This document shows positions 1-10,269 of a stretch of DNA of 64,000 nucleotides, piece by piece. Source of the stretch: Mastigias papua (Eukaryota > Cnidaria > Scyphozoa > Rhizostomeae > Mastigiidae); contig OZ025276.1 in NCBI GenBank assembly GCA_964019165.1, positions 4,215,840 through 4,279,839 on the forward strand. The letters run 5' to 3'. The position numbers and the translations under genes are program-made. Position 1 is the first letter of the stretch. Each line of letters starts with the position of its first letter. The notes under the pieces were generated by a model. That model did no database searches, was not told where the DNA came from, and worked only from the letters and a program-made list of their open reading frames with translations.

Positions 1-152
1 ACCATTTCTCCCCACCAAAAGTGACCCAGATCACTGTCATGTACATCATGTAGAAAGCAGTTTACGAAATGGGAACACAGACTAACAGTGCTTGGAAAGA
101 TCATTTGCACATTGAACCTTGTTTAGGTAGTCTAAGAGTTTGAACTATTTTA

Positions 153-999
153 GTGATTTGGAGTCAAAAATTGAAAGGCCATTTTTCCGCACCATTTCAC
201 CCCACCCCACCCCACCCTATTGCTCTACTTTGTTCTACACCAACCATGAAGATCTCAGACACAATGGACAAAAAATGTGAAAACCTTCAAGCAAGAACCA
301 GTAAAAGTATGCCGAATGCCTACGTTCCACAACCACTTTTCTATGACACTTTTCTATGACACGTTTCTTTGCTTATGCAGATGGCCAACCAGTCTCATTT
401 GACAATTTTGTCATTGACAAGTATATATGCCTGTGTAGATTAGCAACAAGTTTCTTTGAGAATGTTTTACTGTCCTATGACCAGTGGTGTATGAAGGCTA
501 GCCCCATTCTGTGGCAGTTTGAAAAATATTTTCCTGCTAAAACTGTGACTCTTGAACACACCGACTAACAATGGCCCCCATCTCAAAGTGAAAACGTATA
601 CTTCCCTGTGGCATGGGACTGACACTGATATTGCATCAACATCAAAAGAAGAAAAAGCGAAAATAGTGCGTCTGCCCCTGGTCATGCCATGTTCGTCGAG
701 AAGCCCAAGGAAAGGCAGCAAAGCTAGTTGGAGAACTGAGACTTACAGACCCTGGCAGTTTTCATGCTTTTGTCAGTGAGTAAGGATACAGGTTTTTTGT
801 AACAAAGTGGTTTATCAGAGATCAGTGCCTAGCTGCTCAAAATGCTAAGGAAGGTGGAAGTTCTGTACTGGATTCCACTTTTCAAGCAAGCATATTTTGT
901 TTATTTGGATAGATTTCTCTGAAAGACTATGTATCTTGTAACTTGGCAGTCATTAAGAAACTGGAATGTTCTTATTAAGAATCTTGTCTTGCTTTGCAT
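153..999. other. Unrecognised left-edge region
   Basis: Short open frames are present on both strands, the longest about 80 codons. None shows a domain I recognise. The stretch lies just upstream of a decayed Harbinger transposase end on the plus strand and may be more of the same element, but I cannot show this. Confidence 0.25.
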
Positions 1000-1240
1000 A
1001 AGTACCTGATAACAGAGAAAGACGAAGCATATGTCACCTCATGGCTTATGGATAGTGAGAACAGCAATGGCAATCTAGTACCTCTGGAGGGATATGATAG
1101 ATCATCAAGAAATATGCACCTTAGGATCAAACCACAGTGAGCCACCATCTTCCTTAAATGCATGTGAAATCAGAAATACTATAAAGAAATACTTCTTTGA
1201 TGAAAATGTTGTAGCCTTTCAGTGGCAAATGACAAACTGA
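1000..1240 (+). pseudogene. Harbinger transposase C-terminal remnant (Harb-3)
   Basis: Two short plus-strand frames, offset by a frameshift near 1135, end at the TGA at 1238. The last 20 or so codons (motif RNTIKKYFFDENVVAFQWQ) resemble the C-terminal end of the Harb-2 transposase in this window (RDNFKNYFNSAAGAVQWQ). This tail follows the DDE catalytic domain in PIF/Harbinger transposases. The remnant converges on a MADF/BESS pseudogene on the other strand, the same pairing as in Harb-1 and Harb-2. The catalytic domain itself was not found. The assignment rests on the short tail and the neighbour. Confidence 0.45.
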
Positions 1241-1259
1241 GCATTTTACAACATGTATT

Positions 1260-2134
1260 TCAACTGTTATTCAATTGCATTAAGTCATGATAGGTCAAAT
1301 TGCTTTCCTGCCTATTACTATAATTATTATACCACATTGGATACGTCGTTACTTGTTGTTGTTCACCAGTTTGGAAGATAGCAGTCTGTATTGCGAATTT
1401 GACTTTTCTCTGGCAATCTTTGCTTTCAATACCTCTCAGTGTATTTGCTACATCTCTACTAAACACATCCCATTCATCATCTCTGACAGCAGTTGTTGGC
1501 ACTCACTGACATTTTATGCAATGTCTGACTATGCAGATGCAGCTTTTTCCATCCAAGGGACTTTTCTTTTTCACTTTCGATATTCTGTTCTCTCTTCAGT
1601 GGTGTGCTGCTATCCAAAGAAGGCAGGCTCAATCCCTCTCCAGTTCCAAACAGTGTGTCAATGGAGACATCATCACTGACAGCTACCATTACTTGTACAG
1701 GCATGTTTGTCATTGATGGCCTGCTTGAAAGTATGACTTCCTCAAAACACATGCACTCCTTAAGAAACCTCCACATTGGTTCATAAACTTCGTCAAAACC
1801 ACTGCCTGTCCCCTGGCTTTTTTTTACTTTTCTCATTTCTTCCTGAAATGTTGTGCGCAAATGTTGTATTTTCCCTGTATGAAAATCATATTTTGGGTAT
1901 TTAGAATACAGTTCACACTGACAAGATTGCCAGTTAAGAAAACTGAAACAGATCTTGAGCCCAGCTAACACTTAGGAAGTAAGAGCTGAAGTAGGAGCTT
2001 GTCATACTCCTTTCTCTTGATATCTCGGATGACTTAGAGTTCCACAAACTCCTGCGACTTTGGAGAGCTTCCAAAACTGTTAATGTGGCTGGATCACTCC
2101 AGAGCATCCTTTTGGCAGCAATCAGGTTAAACAA
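1260..2134 (-). pseudogene. MADF/BESS protein of a decayed Harbinger element
   Basis: Three minus-strand frames joined by frameshifts cover a MADF domain and a BESS-like tail. From the 5' side, 2134-1980 gives the start of MADF (a Trp, then a Leu-rich helix, then SLW). 1971-1477 gives the second half, with motifs RKVKKSQGTGSGFDEVY and PMWRFLKE. 1502-1260 gives a BESS-like helix (VFSRDVANTLRGI), entered by a one-base shift at 1477-1502. MADF is a Myb/SANT-like DNA-binding fold, and animal Harbingers carry such a gene as a partner for the transposase. No intact frame remains, so this is a fossil. Confidence 0.65.
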
Positions 2135-2372
2135 TGATTGGTGTGAAAAGTACAGCCTTGCAAGGTTTGGAGGTCTGGGATTTAATAAAACTTGTCAACT
2201 ATATTTGCTGGCCCAAGTACATGAGCAATTTTCATATATGACCATTTTTTATAAGAGAAGTATGCTTGCCACAACACTGGCATGCTAGTTTTTGAACAAG
2301 TACACTTTGACTATACGTTTCATATGACAAATTGTTATATGGCTCCATCTACATGGGGACATAACACTTGTC

Positions 2373-2708
2373 ATGGAACACATTGTCATAGAAAATTGGT
2401 CGTGGACCTTAGGCTTACTTCATCCTTGTCCAGAGTATGACCAAGAATGGGAGTATATGATGATTTTAAACCAGAAAAAAGTCAAGGCAGATCTAATAAT
2501 CTTCAAGTGTTTGCAAGGAACTAACATTCCAAATTTCACACCCTATGGTGAAAGAGTTTGCCACAATAATGGTACTAGAGGCAATAACGCTACATTAAAT
2601 GTTCCAAGGGTCAGAACAGAAGCTGAACTACCAATTGACATTCAAAATGTAGGCTATATTGTTACCTTGAAGCATAGACTTAAGGAACATCTGAGAGGAC
2701 TAAACTAA
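2373..2708 (+). CDS. Unrecognised ORF, 111 codons
   Basis: An open frame from ATG 2373 to a TAA at 2706. The product would be mixed in character, with Cys at several positions but no zinc-finger spacing, no signal peptide and no membrane segment. I recognise no family. It lies between a Harbinger fossil and a gypsy fossil and may be part of a decayed element or simply chance. Confidence 0.2.
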   Translation: MEHIVIENWSWTLGLLHPCPEYDQEWEYMMILNQKKVKADLIIFKCLQGTNIPNFTPYGERVCHNNGTRGNNATLNVPRVRTEAELPIDIQNVGYIVTLKHRLKEHLRGLN

Positions 2709-2988
2709 CTTTTAACTAACTTTAAATGACATTTTTAGGATTTTACATTGTGTATTGGTACTCTTACTATTTTCTTTGTTCAAACAGGACCCTTATTGAT
2801 AACAACACTTGTAGTGTTGAGAAGGTTTTACCCAGTATAAATATTACTTATTATTATTATATGGTTAATGCTAATGCTCACAGTATAATACTGGAAAAGT
2901 TTTCCTCTAGATCTGGTTACAACTAGTAACCTCAGGTACAAGGGCTCATTACTATGGTAATCATCAAGGATTACATGTCTAAAGTTCT
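2709..2988. other. No gene seen
   Basis: AT-rich sequence between an unrecognised ORF and the gypsy fragment. I see no domain, repeat or RNA gene. Confidence 0.4.
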
Positions 2989-3660
2989 TCATAATATCAT
3001 AGGAGTTCCAAGGAGTATACTCTTTTGCAATGTCTCTGTTCTTATGCTAACTCCAATTGTCCCAAGCCATGTTTCTAGTTTTTGTGATATCATGCATAGA
3101 TCATCAAGTGTAGCTGTCCGAGGATTTGACTTGATTGTGTTTACATGTAAATGAGTTTCCTTTTGTGTGACAGCTAGCTCAAAGGAAGATGTCTTGACTT
3201 CATTGTTTGGGTCTGTTGCTTTTATCATGCCCATACAGAAGTTGGAGTCATCTGGGTCACCATCACTCTCTGACATAACATCAGCATCTTGTTTGTTGAT
3301 AGATTGTTATGACACTTGTTGCAAGTTTTATTGTAAGCTGGCCACTTCCATGTGTCATAGGAACCTGCACAAAATTTATAAGAGTGAATATAGCAATCTG
3401 GTTGACTGGCAGATTTAGACATTGCATGCTTTTGATCACTGCAATGGACTTTGGCAACCCCTTTCTTTTGCCTGTATTTATGGTGTATGGCATCAGCTTG
3501 TTCAATATCAGTTTCGGTAGTTGCAACAGCTGTTGTTTGCCTTTCTTCTGATGCTTGACCTGGCTGAATTGCCTTTTCAAGTGTTGAGTCTGGCTCTCTA
3601 AGTAATCTTTCGCGCAACCGACGATTATGAATACCACAAATAAGAATATCTTTAATTAGT
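2989..3660 (-). pseudogene. Ty3/gypsy gag-protease fragment
   Basis: Minus-strand frames from 3660 read a gag C-terminal segment (ILICGIHNRRLRERLLREP, then a TLEKAI helix) typical of Ty3/gypsy polyproteins. This is followed by a degraded zinc knuckle (PAYNKTCNKCH). After a frame change near 3250, a segment follows in which the retropepsin active-site Asp-Thr-Gly has become a Asp-Asp-Leu (LDDLCMIS). No RT, integrase or LTR is present, so this is a short internal remnant. It abuts the THAP transposase fragment. Assignment is by motif order; the individual motifs are weak. Confidence 0.55.
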
Positions 3661-4463
3661 GAGTAATGATTTGACCAAACTCACAGTCACTAGCACGTTG
3701 TCCATTTCAAATCTAAATGCCAAATCCAAATCAGTTGGGTTTTGCTTGAGTTTTATGAGACACAAGAGTAGCTGATCTTGTAATGAATTGATCTAACTCG
3801 TTTACCAGTGTAGTTGCTAATAGGTTGGAAGTTTTCAATATGCTTGCACAGGATATTAAATACTGTCCTTTCAAGACCTGTATACATCTGCAATACGTCA
3901 TCAGGCATACTTTGCTCACTGACATTATTTATCTTCATTTTGGCATAGTTATGAGATAAAGTATAAAGTTTCCTTGTAGCATCATCAAGTTCTGCCTTTA
4001 GTGTTGCGATTTCTTTATCTTTGGGATCAGATTCGAGTTCTAGATTCATTTCATCGGTAAGTATGTCTGAAGTAGACGGAATGTCAGTCCAATTTGATGC
4101 AAACGAGGATTGGCCTACGCTTTCTAGCGGCTCCAAGGCTTTCTTTGACAAACAACTAGTCCTCGGTTTCACCTGGGCTTCAATGTGACCTCTCACATTA
4201 AGGCTTGGCACTGCATCATTTGCCAGTGGACGTTTTCTCAGAAATTCCTCTGGTGTATCTGACTTAGATATCGGTGATTTAAAATCCGATTCTGCAAAAT
4301 GCAATTCACAGACCACTGAACTCGAACTAGGTGACCAGTCAGCTCTTCTCATTCTTGATATCCATTGCTTTTTCAAACTTTCAGATCTTGGAGAGGGATA
4401 AAATGATCTGTTGACTTCATATCCACTAGAGGAACACCCATAAACGCAGCAATATTTTGGCAT
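3661..4463 (-). pseudogene. THAP-domain transposase, truncated (ISL2EU-like)
   Basis: An ATG-start frame of 236 codons runs 4463-3753. Residues 1-90 form a THAP zinc-binding DNA-binding domain: Cys5/Cys10, then Trp34, Cys52-x2-His55, with the closing proline-containing segment near residues 78-87. A coiled coil follows (about residues 148-180, KEIATLKAELDDATRKL). Next comes a helix found before the DDE domain of ISL2EU-type transposons (YTGLERTVFNIL). After a frameshift near 3755 the frame continues to about 3661 with a motif of the HTH region (DLDLAFRFEMDN). The DDE nuclease domain is missing, and gypsy sequence follows directly. A host THAP gene is possible, but the frameshifted HTH favours a dead transposon. 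Confidence 0.65.
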
Positions 4464-5735
4464 TTTTGAACTTTCTCAGACGAGTTACCTTCCACTTCTA
4501 ATACTTCGCCTTGAGGAATGAAAGCTTGTTTACCCCGTAATGCATAGCAACCAATTTGAACCAATCAGTGATCAGATCAGGTCGCACAGCGTATACGAGT
4601 TCTGTTCATAATATAGTTTATCACACAACACATTTCAGTGTTCTATTGTGAAGGGAGGAAAATGGCCTCAAATGCAATGGATTGTCAGACAGTGTTTGAA
4701 GTGTTTATTCTCTTTAAGGACTATACATATAGCTATTTAACTTTAGCCAATTAATTATATGTTATGGTAGTCAATACATCTGTATCTATAAGTATGGTGT
4801 TTTAAACAATTGTCTATGGAGGAGGTATAATATATACTGGTTGACTAAATGTTAGCTTAGTAGATAGAAATTTACTATGCGTTCTATATAGTAATTGGTA
4901 GGTGTGCAATGTAACATTTATATATATTTATATATTTACACTTTTAGTATACTTTAGTAGTTTCCTACAAGTGGCAGATTGCAAGTGCCCACACAAAACT
5001 TCAGTGTGGTTTTACCAGATGACCATAGAAAGTTTTTGGTGTTTCAATGGTCTTAAATTGTCTTGCCAGAAGAAATCTGAACAGCAATTTAGTAAGCAAA
5101 CTGAGAGATCCATTCGAAATAAAAGAGCTTCAATACGGAGCCCCTTGTTATACTCCCAAAGTTCTTATTAAAGAGCAGGAACAAATCCACCAAAAGTACA
5201 ATATCCGCTTTGCATCATTTGCAAATAACATAATAAAACACATACTAGTAATGAAGAATGAAAGAATTAGTCTGGGTCACAGGCAGTCCAGATTTAGTTT
5301 TCACACAAAATGCACTCTGGCAGACCCCTCTCTGTTACTGATGAGCAGGCAACCATTTATAAATGAATGTCCACATCTGTTTTTAGAAACTGCACTTAGC
5401 TATCGGCCTTGTTCACCTATGTAAGGTATATATGATAAAGTGAAGCAGAGAACATGTAAATATACTAGCAGCAAAATGAAAAGGTAACTGTGAAAGTCCC
5501 ATATGAATGAGATATGTCAGTTGAGAATATACACACATATTTCTTAGTGGTATCTATTTTATATAGCTCTCCCTCTTTTGCCCAGAAAACAAAACAATCC
5601 CTTGAGCCTAGATACAGGTAAACAGTAATTAGCAAAATAGAACAAAATATTAATATTTTAACAGAACAGGATGCTATACATGGTAAACTGTTATTCCATG
5701 AAAAGCATTTAGTGTTCTTGTGGCATCTCTATATA
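4464..5735. other. Mostly empty; one unrecognised ORF
   Basis: 4464-5046 is AT-rich with no gene that I can see. On the plus strand at 5047-5424 an open frame of 125 codons has basic segments but no family I recognise. 5425-5735 has nothing identifiable. The ORF lies on the opposite strand to the HECT-like pseudogene and probably has nothing to do with it. Confidence 0.25.
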
Positions 5736-5900
5736 TTAAGCTTGGCCAAATTTAGATGAAGATACTATGCATTCACACATCTTTTCTTTAAATTGCTCAT
5801 AAATCATAAGTCTATCATTGACCGGAACACTGAGTTCCAAAGAGAATATTGAGACTGACAGTTTGCGATTTTTATCAAAGTGATTGAAAGTAATAGAAGG
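5736..5900 (-). pseudogene. HECT-like (G2E3-type) C-lobe end, split off by BEL-1
   Basis: This is the 3' end of the pseudogene at 15956-16700. On the minus strand, starting at the duplicated target CCTTC, the frame reads PSITFNHFDKNRKLSVSIF, then ELSVPVNDRLMIYEQFKEKM, and ends at SSKFGQA and a TAA (5736-5738). HECT C-lobes have this order: a short strand, a Thr-Cys-Phe active site, Leu-x-Leu-Pro, a Lys-rich helix and a terminal Gly/Lys-Phe-Gly-x-Ala. Here the active-site position reads Ser-Ile-Phe, so the catalytic Cys is absent. The reading frame continues exactly across the BEL-1 target site, showing that the two pieces were one gene. Confidence 0.6.
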
Positions 5901-6117
5901 TGTTGTGAAGTTTGGGGTTAGAGCATTTCAGATTTGGTACGAAAAGAAAGACTGCTCTTCTATATCCATAAATATATACAAACAATAGTCAATAGCTCCT
6001 TACTTCAACATGATACGCTGACTCTCCTGCTTACACGTGTCATACATTACTTATAAGTAAAGCGGATGTCAAACTACAGAGTCTGGGAACAAGAGTAGCC
6101 CAGACCAAATCCCAACA
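5901..6117 (-). repeat. BEL-1 3' LTR
   Basis: 217-bp LTR matching 15738-15955. On the plus strand it starts TGTTGTGAAG and ends TCCCAACA, an inverted TGTTG/CAACA terminus. The purine tract lies just outside it on the coding strand (CGGGGGAGTG, at 6118-6127). Confidence 0.92.
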
Positions 6118-6127
6118 CACTCCCCCG
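6118..6127 (-). other. BEL-1 polypurine tract
   Basis: Minus-strand CGGGGGAGTG directly upstream of the 3' LTR. BEL-2 has the same tract (CGGGGGAGTG) before its own 3' LTR, which supports both assignments. It primes plus-strand DNA synthesis in LTR retroelements. Confidence 0.8.
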
Positions 6128-6357
6128 ATTTGATTCACACTCGTGATCAAATACTGTAGTAAACCATTAACACAACAAGGTATAAAATGCAATCTATAAA
6201 TGTTCGTATAGGCAATAAACTAATAGAATCTAAAACTAACTTCTTCCTTGTCTATGACTAAACTCTCCAATAACTCCTGCACTATACTTCGATCTATTCA
6301 TACGATCTATCTGGTTTGGCGGGTGCGTCTGTACTTGCAGTTGCGCTTGCGGCTGTA

Positions 6358-8061
6358 CTAGAGGTGGCGCTTGCTGTGAATTAATAATTTCAATGGTCTA
6401 CATAATACTGTATTTCCTATCTTACCCTTGTCTGTGCACACTACAATTCTAGCAGATCTTACACTTCCATCCTTGCCTGGTATCAGTTCTTGTATATGTG
6501 CCAATTTCCAAAACAATCTTTTCTCCTGGTCGTCTTTGATTATCACCATATCGCCAACCGCTACCGCAGGCTCTTTCATTTCATCCTTTGGCTTGTAGCA
6601 TTCCATGAGTCCCAGGAGATATTCATTCTTCCAACGCTTTGTGAAGTGACATAAAAGAAATCTGCTATATCGAGCTCTTTTACAAAGTGTCTCATAAGTG
6701 CTTACAACTTCATGATACCTGTAAGTAGGCAAATGCAGCAAATTTCTACTGTTAACGAGATGGGAGGGGGTTAGGGGGTACAAAATGCCTTCTTTGTCAT
6801 CGAATACATAAGTAATAGGACGTGAGTTAATAACTCCTTCTACTTCAGTCAAAATAGTATTCATTTCATGTAAACCCACATTTGCACGCCCAACTACCTT
6901 AATAATACATCGCTTTACGCTTCTGATAAGCCTCTCCCACGCCCCTCCTTGCCAAGGACTTCTTTCAGTAATGAATATCCATCTAACTCCTTGTGAACTT
7001 AAATTTTCCTGCAGCCTAGGGGATCTTGCTACTTTTGTGATTTCTTTCGACGCAGATTTAAGAGTTGTAGCGTTATTGCTATATAATGTAGATGGCAAAC
7101 CACAATGCGCACAAAACCTGCGAAAAGCTCGCACAAATTCATCGACTTCTAATGAAGGAACCAGCTCTAAATGGATAGCTTGGGTGGACATGCACGTGAA
7201 CAAGCATACGTAATGTTATCGGGCTATATTTTTATCTGACAACAATAGGGGCCCTGCGAAGTCCATCCCTATATTTGTAAAAGGTGGACTATCATCGATT
7301 CTTCCTTCTGGCAGATCTACCCAAACCTTGTTCCTAAAGGGAACAGCTTCTAACCATTTGCAAAGTATGCACTTGTGAATAGTACGTTTTACCATTTCCC
7401 TCCCCCGCGGTATCCAGTAGCCCTGACGTAGTACATTCAATGTTTCTCGTACTCCATTATGAAAAACCTTACGATGGCATTCTTGAATGAGTAGTAAGGC
7501 ATAATGATTGCCCGTTGGCAGTAATATTGGCTGCTTACTGGATTCAGAAATTGACACTTTATTTAAATGCGTTCTACATCTCAAAACCTGTTCTTTGTCC
7601 AAAAATAAGTTGAAGTGTGACACATACGATGGCGGCCTTTTGTTTATTTTGCTGCCCAAAGACGAAAGATAGTTTAATTCTGCCTTAAATGCTTGGGATT
7701 GAATGAACCTAATGAGATGTAACTCTGCATTATCTATTTCAGAAGCACTCAATATATTCTCTTTGTTTAATCGCTTGTTGTTGACAGCTGCTTGTACGTT
7801 TTGAATAAATCTCAAAACCCATCCAATGGTGCGCAACAGCATACCCTTGGAACTGCTACCTGAAATATCGATTATGTTACTTAGTTCATTTTCCTCCTTT
7901 CCTGAATTCACCATAACATGTGTAACCTTAAGCTCTACTTTCACTTTTTCAGCTAAAGCTTCACTACATTCAAAAGCACTCTGTATCTGCGCACTTGGCC
8001 ATTTTTCTGGTGTTAGCTTTAAGAATTCAGGACCCTCCAACCAAAAGGGATTGGCAGCCAA
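6358..8061 (-). pseudogene. BEL-1 integrase and DUF5641-like tail
   Basis: Continues the pol frame in two blocks, 8061-7216 and 7203-6358, separated only by an in-frame TAA at 7216-7218. The N-terminal zinc-binding part has HRKVFHNG and CILCKW (His-His-Cys-Cys type). The catalytic core has MDFAGPL (first Asp) and WQGGAWERL (Glu). The second acid lies in SNNAT where BEL-2 has DNAKTF, so the catalytic Asp is Asn. The C-terminal block (VGDMVIIKDD) is the DUF5641 type found at the end of BEL pol. The coding potential is lost through the stop and the missing acid. Confidence 0.9.
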
Positions 8062-10120
8062 GAGGGGGGGGTGAACTTTCCTCTTGAGGGTAAATCAGCG
8101 GGGTTCTGAGGCCCTGGGCAATGATACCAATTATCCCTGCTTGAAAGCTTCACAAGTTTGGAAACCCTATGACGCACAAAGTGTTTCCATGGCTTGTCAT
8201 TTTTAATCCAGCAAAGGGTAGCCATAGAGTCAACACAATAATAAGTATCAATAGATTCTTGCACTTCTTTCTGCAACACTGAGAGAACTGTGTGCACTAA
8301 CTTAGACATTAAGGTGGCACCTAGCAAGTCAAGACGGGGTATACTTTGGTTTTTAATTGGAGAGACTTTAGCCTTAGAGGTCATCAAATGGATTTTGATA
8401 TCACCTGATTCATAAACAATCCTCAAGTATATAACGGTTGCATAGGAATGCTCGCTAGCATCAGAAAACGCATGCAATTCAACCTTGGAAACCTTTTCCC
8501 CTTTCGCAAATAAACTACATTTGAGTTGTATTTCCTTCAAATCACGGAACTGAGATATCAAATGATTATACTGCTTCAAATAATCACCTTCGAGTGGCTC
8601 GTCCCAGGCCACCTTTGCGACACACAAATCCTGACACAAAGCTTTCAGGTTAATAGTGAACAAACTGATACAACCTAAGGGATCAAACACCTTAGCAGCT
8701 ATTTGTAGCAATGACCGTTTTGTGGGGATCAAAGACATTGCAAATATGGAAAGTGGCTTCAAATCAAAAAACAAGTCATCTGAGTCATAATTCCAAGGAA
8801 CACCACGAATTTTAGTTGTGTCTGCTGCACTGCGGGAATTGGGCGGACCAACCGAGAATTGAGTGAATGATTGGTCGTCTTCTGAGACGTTGGAATCTCC
8901 TGTGTCGGCATTTCTAGAGAGTCCTTCTAACGAAGTAATGTGCTTCAAAAGCTCTTTGTCGTTCGTTTTCCACTTACATAGATTAAAGCCACCCTTAAGC
9001 AATATATCCTTCGACGTTTGATATATTTCGAGTGCTTCCAGGCTAGACTTTACACTGCATGACATGTCGTCAGCATACAACCGACTTAAAATCTTAACAA
9101 CTTCAGGGCTTGCCTCTTGAAACAAAGAAACGTGTTGGTTGATAGTTGCGCCCAACATTGAGGGTGATGGCTTAAGGCCAAAAGCTAAACGCGTCCAACG
9201 GAGCTGAAGTACTAAGGGGTTTTCCTTCTGTACGTCATCATGCCATAGAAAGCGCAGCGAATCGCGGTCTGCGGGTTTGATACCTATTTGCAACAATGCC
9301 TTTTCTATGTCCGCTGTTAAAGCAACACAGTAAACTCTGAAAAGCAATAAAGTATTAAAAAGTGAAGGCGTGAAATTTTCCCCCAAGTCAAGGGCCTTGT
9401 TTAAGGACAATTTGTCCGGTTGTGATATGGCACTCCCATCAAACACAATGCGCACCTTTGTAGTATCATGGTCCTTTCTCACCACAGCATGATGACACAG
9501 ATAATGAGTATTCTCAGAGATTAGTTGGTCTTCCGGAACGCCTTCAATGATACCATTCACCAAGTGTTCTTTCAAACTAGAGTCATATTCATTTAGCAAA
9601 TCATGATCTTGTTTTAATCTGTTACACAAAGACCCTAGGTGCTTTAAGCACATCTGATAAGTATCAGAAAGACATTCACTTGAAACATCAGACCTCCATG
9701 GGAGGCTTACCTCGTATCGTTTCTTTTTTAGCTTGATGTCACATTCATTTGATTTATGAACCGCTTCCGACGCCACACTTTCGACTATCTCCTCAATGCC
9801 CATTGCTTCGTGTTTCCAGAAGTCTTTTACCGCTGTTTGCAAGTCCAACTCTTTCTGCGTTGAGCCTTCTTGAAGTTCAATGTCACTCACTGTTAAACGC
9901 TGGGGGTAAGAATCTAAGACAGGATTAGACATGACATTTGAACTACCGTTGGAACTCGAATTATAAGGGCCGGATAACAACCAACCTAAGTTGCTGTTAA
10001 CAACTACTGGGCCTGACTTACCCTTAACAACTTCACCAGTAACGATGTGATGATAGTAGTTCATTCTTATCAAGTAACCAATGCGCTCGCCTTGCTTGCT
10101 TGGACTATCTGCTAATCTAA
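8019..10120 (-). pseudogene. BEL-1 reverse transcriptase and RNase H
   Basis: A long minus-strand frame starting inside Harb-1; only the part below 10121 belongs to BEL-1. It opens with the end of the protease-linker region (LADSPSKQGER), then NLGWLLSGP and the RYEVSLPWR segment before RT. RT motif A is LTADIEKALLQI, and the active-site box is RLYADDMSC. RNase H starts HAFSDASEHSYA and includes SIPRLDLLGA and YCVDSMATLCWI. The frame ends at 8019 beyond a C7 run at 8067-8073. The integrase part is in another frame, so slippage or an indel in this run breaks pol. Confidence 0.92.
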
Positions 10121-10190
10121 AGGCCATTGTACACGGTTCAACATTTGTGGGCAACATGTATGCCGACATTGTTCTCCACAAATGTTGACT
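10121..10190 (+). repeat. Harb-1 left terminal inverted repeat
   Basis: 70 bp, 69 of which match the reverse complement of 13809-13878. The only mismatch is in the segment GTTCTCCACA versus GTTCCCCACA. Further CAACATTTG-type motifs lie just inside, at 10198-10240. Confidence 0.93.
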
Positions 10191-10269
10191 CGTGTGGGCA
10201 ACATTTGGTGAAGAGGCAACAAATGTTGGCAACATGTTGCTTTCGACATTCTTGCCATGCGTTTAAGAC

